In this document: positions 59,653 to 64,000 of the stretch, one piece after another
Position numbering within the stretch: the stretch's first letter is position 1
Layout of the letters: each line of letters opens with the position of its first letter
Virus record (IMG/VR): IMGVR_UViG_3300025009_000099
Coordinates: 1-64,000 of that record
Source of the DNA: a virus
Reading direction: 5' to 3' (one strand)
Length of the DNA stretch: 64,000 bases
Program-made: the position numbers and the translations under genes
The notes under the pieces: model-generated
The model's input: only the letters and a program-made list of their open reading frames with translations
What the model was told of the DNA's origin: nothing
Database searches by the model: none

Positions 59653-62540
59653 AAGAGTTCCAAAATCCTAATAGGTGTTACATCCATAATTTCTCTATGA
59701 GAATCAATTGCATCAATAAGACGTACAGAAGATGAATCCACTAAGTATCTTTGATTTACAGCTGGAATTAGACTTGCAGAGCCGTTATATGCAACATAAC
59801 CACTGGTAGTATATGAGCCATCTCCTGCCATTAATGCTCTGATAAGTATGGAAAAAGCTTCAACACCAGCAGAAGTATAATTTCCTGAATCTGCACTAAA
59901 ATCAGTAAATGTTCCAACAACTAATGAACCATCAACTCCAGTAATTCCTACAGCCTTATAAGCAGCTTCAACAGCTCTAGCTACAATTACAGAAGCAGGT
60001 ATTCCAGTTATTGCTATAGAGCCATTATCACTATGTAAAGATCTAGTTATTGTTAAAGTTGTATTTTCACCACTAGTTACTACTTCTCCAGCTTCAGCAA
60101 TTAATGATAAACCTGAGGCTAAAGTTGCAATCTGTCCTGAAATACTGAAACTTTCAGAACCAGCAAAAACAGACAGATCAACTCCAATCAATTCTCCTGA
60201 TATAAATATGATACCAGGATTAGCATATACAATTTTCTCAGCAGTAATTAGATCAAAATCAACTGCATAGCCTTCAATTATATAGCTTTCTGATAAAGCT
60301 TCTATAACATGAGATGTTACAATTGTAACAGCATAACCACTAAGTATAACTGTTCCGTATGCTGCATCAAGTACTCGTCCAACATTAGTTGAAGCAATAT
60401 ATCCTACTAGACTAGTAGCAGCTGGACCTAATATAAGCACTCTAGTTGCAGCTATATTAGAAATACTTCCTGATGTAGATAATGTTCCGCTATTTAATAG
60501 AACTGTTCTTGTAGTAGTTATAGCAGAAGTAGACCCTGAAACTTGTACTACTCCAGAATCTATAGGAAAACTTCTAGATAAAGTCTCAGTTACACTTACA
60601 CCACTGGTAGTAATCTCTCCAGCCGTAGTAGTAAGAATCTTATCTATAGTCAGAGATGCATCCTGACCAGAAACACTTAATGTACCGGAAGATAATTCCC
60701 AAGATCTACTAAAGACTATATCTAAGCCATTTATTACTGTATTATCTGAATTGGCTTGAAGAATTTGTTCTGCAGCAGTTAAGTCAAACTCAGTTACATA
60801 GCCTGTAATGTCATATGGACCATATAAAGCTGCTATAACATAAGTTGTCCTAGCGGTGGCTTCTTGCCCAGTAATGACTACTGTTTCAGAAACTGCGTTA
60901 AGATCATTTACCTGCCTGCTTAAAGTGGCATTAACTCCAGAAAAACTATATGCAGTAGACTCTGTATAGAGTGTCCGATCTACTACTGTAGTAGCAGTCC
61001 TTCCTGAAATCTGTGTTGAACCTACATCAGCAGTAGATGTAAAAGTCTTAACAAAATCTACTGATAATCCAGTAATTGCAACAATTCCTGGTAAGGCTAC
61101 AATCTGCCTTACAATTACACTTGTACTATCTGTACCAGTAATATCTATTGATCCAGGTAATGCATATACAAGAGCATCTGTGAATATTAAATTCCCTAAA
61201 GAATCTAATATTGGATCTCCTAAATCATCCCGAAGAATATTATCAAACTGAGAAAAGCCTGTAACTAGAATTTCACCAGGGTAAGAAATTTGTCCAGCAA
61301 ATATAGAAAATTCTGCATATATTCCTGTAAATGTAATTACACCAGTATCAAATTCTCCTTTACGAACACTAGTAATTGTTGCTGCAGATCCAGAAAGATT
61401 ATTTGCTCCAGGAGCAGTTGATAGATTTCTCTCTGCAAAAATACTTGCAGGAAAATCTCCAATTAAGAGCTCTCCAGATTCTAAATTAAATCCTGATACT
61501 ACTTCAAACGATACTTCTAATCCTGTAATTACTACACTAAATACCATTACAGGTAATATGTACGGACCATCTGTTAGTATCCAATCTCCATCACTATCCA
61601 GAATAGCATTGCCATCTGAATCATACAGAACACTATCAGTAATTACTGAAGATACATATGTTAATTCAGCACTTATTCCTACAACAAGAATCTCACCAGG
61701 ATCAGCAGAGATTTCTTTAAATCTCTCAAACTCTACAGCAAGTCCAGTTATTTCTATAGAACCTAAAGCAGCAACTAAATCATATGGCCCACCAGTAAGG
61801 ATTTGATCACCAGTACTATCAGTAATATCCTCCCCTGTAGAATCAGTAAGAACATTATCTCCAGCTTCTGCAACTCCTAATTCGAATGAAACATCAACTC
61901 CAGTTACAACATAACTCTCAGTCCCTACTGAGATGTTACTATCTTTGCTAAGTATCGGATCAACACCAGTAAGTGCCATTGCACCTGGATTACCAGTAAC
62001 ATTAGCTAATCTAATTACCGAACCTAATGCACCTGAAATAACTTGAGCCACAGGCTCAGCATTCATTGCCGGAGATTCGTAATATACTACTAAATAAACA
62101 TGATCTACTGAACGAGCATAACTACCAACATTAGACGGCTTGAGCAGAACTCCAAAGGTCGAAGCATTGACTTCAGAAGCAGTAAGAGTGTTACCAAGAA
62201 GATCTGCTTCTCCGCCAACAGTGAATGTCTGATCAGTATTTGCTACAGTTGCAGAGAATGCTGATGCCGTGCCGACGCCTGCTGAACCATCCTTGGTGAG
62301 TTGAACAGTCAGCTCTCGACGAGCAGTGTTATTTCCTGATCCTTGATACTCAGTAACAATCTCAATACCTAATATTGTACTACTAACAGGAATTGAGAAT
62401 CCGAATCCAGTCGCTGCCATAATGGCAGTAGTCAGCGATGCTGTAGCTCTCAGATCATTAGAGCTATAAACATTGGAGACATTGCTCCAGCCAGTGACTA
62501 TGCTGGCTGAAGCGGTAGGATTACGGGTCGAGGATGCCAT
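59649..62540 (-). CDS. repeat-rich tail fibre/spike protein, 963 aa
   Basis: After an N-terminal beta domain (about 1-160), the rest is a tandem array of roughly 25-40-residue units with the core GxxxITG..A.....R.L.A and variants, more than 15 copies. Two copies carry a DSDGNAILDSDGD-type insert. Such arrays occur in long phage fibres. No enzyme motif. It is coupled to the next gene by ATGA. Confidence 0.7.
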   Translation of the reverse strand: MASSTRNPTASASIVTGWSNVSNVYSSNDLRATASLTTAIMAATGFGFSIPVSSTILGIEIVTEYQGSGNNTARRELTVQLTKDGSAGVGTASAFSATVANTDQTFTVGGEADLLGNTLTASEVNASTFGVLLKPSNVGSYARSVDHVYLVVYYESPAMNAEPVAQVISGALGSVIRLANVTGNPGAMALTGVDPILSKDSNISVGTESYVVTGVDVSFELGVAEAGDNVLTDSTGEDITDSTGDQILTGGPYDLVAALGSIEITGLAVEFERFKEISADPGEILVVGISAELTYVSSVITDSVLYDSDGNAILDSDGDWILTDGPYILPVMVFSVVITGLEVSFEVVSGFNLESGELLIGDFPASIFAERNLSTAPGANNLSGSAATITSVRKGEFDTGVITFTGIYAEFSIFAGQISYPGEILVTGFSQFDNILRDDLGDPILDSLGNLIFTDALVYALPGSIDITGTDSTSVIVRQIVALPGIVAITGLSVDFVKTFTSTADVGSTQISGRTATTVVDRTLYTESTAYSFSGVNATLSRQVNDLNAVSETVVITGQEATARTTYVIAALYGPYDITGYVTEFDLTAAEQILQANSDNTVINGLDIVFSRSWELSSGTLSVSGQDASLTIDKILTTTAGEITTSGVSVTETLSRSFPIDSGVVQVSGSTSAITTTRTVLLNSGTLSTSGSISNIAATRVLILGPAATSLVGYIASTNVGRVLDAAYGTVILSGYAVTIVTSHVIEALSESYIIEGYAVDFDLITAEKIVYANPGIIFISGELIGVDLSVFAGSESFSISGQIATLASGLSLIAEAGEVVTSGENTTLTITRSLHSDNGSIAITGIPASVIVARAVEAAYKAVGITGVDGSLVVGTFTDFSADSGNYTSAGVEAFSILIRALMAGDGSYTTSGYVAYNGSASLIPAVNQRYLVDSSSVRLIDAIDSHREIMDVTPIRILELL

Positions 62541-62541
62541 A

Positions 62542-62973
62542 TTAGGCGATGGTCATGATCGTGCCAGGAGAGGCATTATTAAACTTGACCGTGAAGGTTT
62601 CAGTATCAGCTAATGTAATAGACGATCCATAATCCCACCAAGAAATAAGTGCATCAGCTGGAGAGGTTGCAGTATCATTATACAGGATCGCATACCTGAA
62701 CGGGCCTATACCACCAGATGTAGCAGTAAAGACAACCTGCGTTCCAGAGATGGTCATCGTACCGCTAGCTTCAGACGTAGTAATCGTCGTAGCTGTAGGA
62801 GTATAACCATTTGCCGCTGCAGGAGCAGCATGATTAGTTACCGCATCAAAAGATACTTGAGTGTTGACTGGAGCGACGTTAGTCAAGGCAATCTTGAAAA
62901 CATGTGCTGAAAAATCATGCTTCCCCTTTGCCAACTGCTCTGCAAAATCCTGAAATTTATTATACGTTGCCAT
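62542..62973 (-). CDS. phage tail protein, 143 aa
   Basis: MATYNKFQDFAEQLAKGKH and later SWWDYGSSITLADTETFTVKF are typical of a common small phage structural family. AGGTGAG precedes the ATG. The exact role is unknown. Confidence 0.65.
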   Translation of the reverse strand: MATYNKFQDFAEQLAKGKHDFSAHVFKIALTNVAPVNTQVSFDAVTNHAAPAAANGYTPTATTITTSEASGTMTISGTQVVFTATSGGIGPFRYAILYNDTATSPADALISWWDYGSSITLADTETFTVKFNNASPGTIMTIA

Positions 62974-62993
62974 ATCTCACCTAAATTGAATTT

Positions 62994-63377
62994 TTAAATT
63001 TTACTTACTTCAAGAATTATTGAATAAGAATCTCCAGCAGTATGGCCTACCGTAGTAAATAACAAATCTCCAGTAACACCACTTCCAGCATTATTTTTAA
63101 TACCACCAAAATCAGAAAAATCCAAAAAGCCTGTTTGATTTGCTGCAATAGCATATGCAAGAACATCTGTTGTAGCATCCCAAAGCATTCGTACTGCCAT
63201 ACCATCAGTAGTAAACCAAATTTTATTAATAGTTACTTTAGTTGGAGCATCTACCAATGTACTAACATCAACTTTTACAACAGCAGACTCACCTGTTCCA
63301 TCAGAAATATTAGTAAACTTTAAAATAGATTTTTTCGCTCCATCGAAAATTGTTTGTGAAGTTATTGCATCAGCCAT
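62994..63377 (-). CDS. unknown structural protein, 127 aa
   Basis: Beta-rich, with a KVDVSTLVDAPTKVTI block and an end GDSYSIILEVSKI. TAGGTGAT precedes the ATG. It lies just after the capsid genes in transcription order, a usual place for neck or decoration proteins. Family not certain. Confidence 0.6.
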   Translation of the reverse strand: MADAITSQTIFDGAKKSILKFTNISDGTGESAVVKVDVSTLVDAPTKVTINKIWFTTDGMAVRMLWDATTDVLAYAIAANQTGFLDFSDFGGIKNNAGSGVTGDLLFTTVGHTAGDSYSIILEVSKI

Positions 63378-63388
63378 AATATCACCTA

Positions 63389-63793
63389 TTAACTAACAGT
63401 ACAAACACTAGATATCAATAAGGAACCATCAGGCTTAATAAAAACAACCCAATAATCATCGGCAACAGCAGTAATAGTCAGTCCCAATAATCCGGCCGCA
63501 GTAGTCGTAAACAAGCTCGGACCTGCACTTCCAAGATTCTTAAGTGCACCATTAGTCAAGACAGCTAAAGTCGTATCAGCTAAATCAATTGTTAGTCCAG
63601 TAGCTACTTCACTTAAGTAAAGCAATCCAGATACCGGAGCCGTAAGAGCATTACCAGAAACATCTTTGAAAGCAAATTGAACTGCACAGGAACCTGATGC
63701 AGGTGTAGCAGTAGTAGTTACTGATGCGAAAGCAGGAAAGATTGCATTACCTTCAAAAGTCGGACCAGTTTTACCAAAAGAATATTTTCCCAT
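63389..63793 (-). CDS. unknown structural protein, 134 aa
   Basis: The first gene after the capsid C-terminus. Gly/Ala/Thr-rich and beta-rich (MGKYSFGKTGPTFEG...). AAAGGGTGG precedes the ATG. Preceded by a 98-base gap with a hairpin and an operator-like site. Family not recognised. Confidence 0.6.
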   Translation of the reverse strand: MGKYSFGKTGPTFEGNAIFPAFASVTTTATPASGSCAVQFAFKDVSGNALTAPVSGLLYLSEVATGLTIDLADTTLAVLTNGALKNLGSAGPSLFTTTAAGLLGLTITAVADDYWVVFIKPDGSLLISSVCTVS

Positions 63794-63816
63794 TTTACCA
63801 CCCTTTCCTTAGAGTA

Positions 63817-63844
63817 GCGTTGGAAGATTGGGGCCTTCCAACGC
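63817..63844. promoter_or_regulatory. strong hairpin after the capsid gene
   Basis: GCGTTGGAAG (63817-63826) and CTTCCAACGC (63835-63844) pair perfectly over 10 bp with an 8-base loop, in the leader of the gene at 63793. No T-run follows on the transcribed (leftward) strand, so RNA processing or stability is likelier than termination. Confidence 0.5.
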
Positions 63845-63868
63845 CAGTATTAAAATTTAGTCTTGACC

Positions 63869-63882
63869 GTTCACTTATGAAC
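63869..63882. promoter_or_regulatory. operator-like palindrome GTTCA-CTTA-TGAAC
   Basis: The exact reverse complement of the site at 8027-8040, in the gap just past the capsid stop. It shares flanking TTGAC and AC[AC]C with the site at 22660. Confidence 0.55.
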
Positions 63883-63891
63883 ACCAAGTTA

Positions 63892-64000
63892 TCATGCAGC
63901 ACCAGGTGATCCAAAAATACCTCGCGGATCAGACCAACCAAACGAACCACGGAAAGTCGCTTTGAACTTTGCATTCTCCGTATCAAAGTCATTCTCAGTT
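63892..64000 (-). CDS. major capsid protein, C-terminal end (cut by window edge)
   Basis: The frame enters from the right edge and encodes 35 residues ending GWSDPRGIFGSPGAA, after FDTENAKFKATFRGSF. That pattern, with aromatic-Gly-Trp near the end, is typical of phage major capsid C-termini. Together with the head genes at the left edge it suggests the missing part between the window ends holds the rest of the capsid gene. The short length limits certainty. Confidence 0.6.
   Translation of the reverse strand, partial: TENDFDTENAKFKATFRGSFGWSDPRGIFGSPGAA

Noticed and set aside
1-64000. Direct closure of the window ends into a circle
   Set aside because: Joining base 64000 to base 1 places a stop one codon past the head-protein frame and does not continue the capsid frame, so sequence is missing between the ends.
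1-64000. tRNA genes, integrase, lysogeny repressor, phage RNA polymerase
   Set aside because: I looked for TpsiC-like GGTTCGAA, recombinase and repressor motifs and found none; a computed search would be needed to exclude divergent ones.

Overview
The window looks like almost all of one short-tailed (podovirus-type) tailed phage genome from an environmental, probably Gram-negative, host. The reasons are a complete packaging and head set (small and large terminase, portal, scaffold-like protein, a GroES-like co-chaperonin and capsid-like fragments at both edges), P22-like connector and ejection-type proteins, and no tape measure, sheath or long-tail tube gene. The Gram-negative host is inferred from lipobox lipoproteins and Sec signal peptides. 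I see no integrase, lysogeny repressor, phage RNA polymerase or tRNA gene. Early promoters resemble host sigma-70 promoters (TTGACA with TACAAT or TATTAT).

Layout. The late genes run leftward from 7766 to the left edge (TerS, TerL, portal, GroES-like, scaffold-like, head protein). They resume at the right edge with a capsid C-terminus and continue leftward to 36147 (tail fibre-like and repeat proteins, secreted-type proteins, a probable lysis and peptidase cluster, connector proteins, a beta-propeller, and ejection proteins ending in an 1834-residue giant). The early genes run rightward from about 8509 to 36100 and meet the late genes at a two-way terminator at 36108-36148. The divergent control region is 7767-8508. 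This arrangement fits a circular or circularly permuted map with only a short piece missing between the window ends.

The early region starts with small promoter-proximal genes. A striking stretch at 9798-10356 follows: more than 25 short GCAC-type repeats on a 10-11 bp period around a nested palindrome, directly upstream of a ribbon-helix-helix (RHH) gene. Next come many small, translationally coupled genes (several RHH and zinc-ribbon proteins, a NADAR protein), then a replication and recombination set: UvrD-like helicase, Cas4/RecB-like nuclease, Sak4-like ATPase, DUF669-like ssDNA-binding protein, NAD-dependent ligase, MazG-like pyrophosphohydrolase, ParB-methyltransferase fusion, UDG-DNA polymerase I fusion, DUF3987-like ATPase, DEDDh exonuclease and ThyX. 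Together these can replicate, join, proofread and methylate phage DNA and supply dTMP.

Base composition is mosaic. Roughly 44460-49600 and 53500-59280 are visibly richer in G+C than the A+T-rich remainder, and one boundary falls inside a single tail gene. The best candidates for undescribed biology are the phased repeat/nested palindrome with its RHH partner, a dispersed GTTCA-N4-TGAAC operator, a short palindromic element with compensatory stem changes (one copy inside the portal gene), a C-terminal tail shared by four otherwise unrelated small proteins, and a run of four tail-region proteins carrying Sec or lipoprotein signals.
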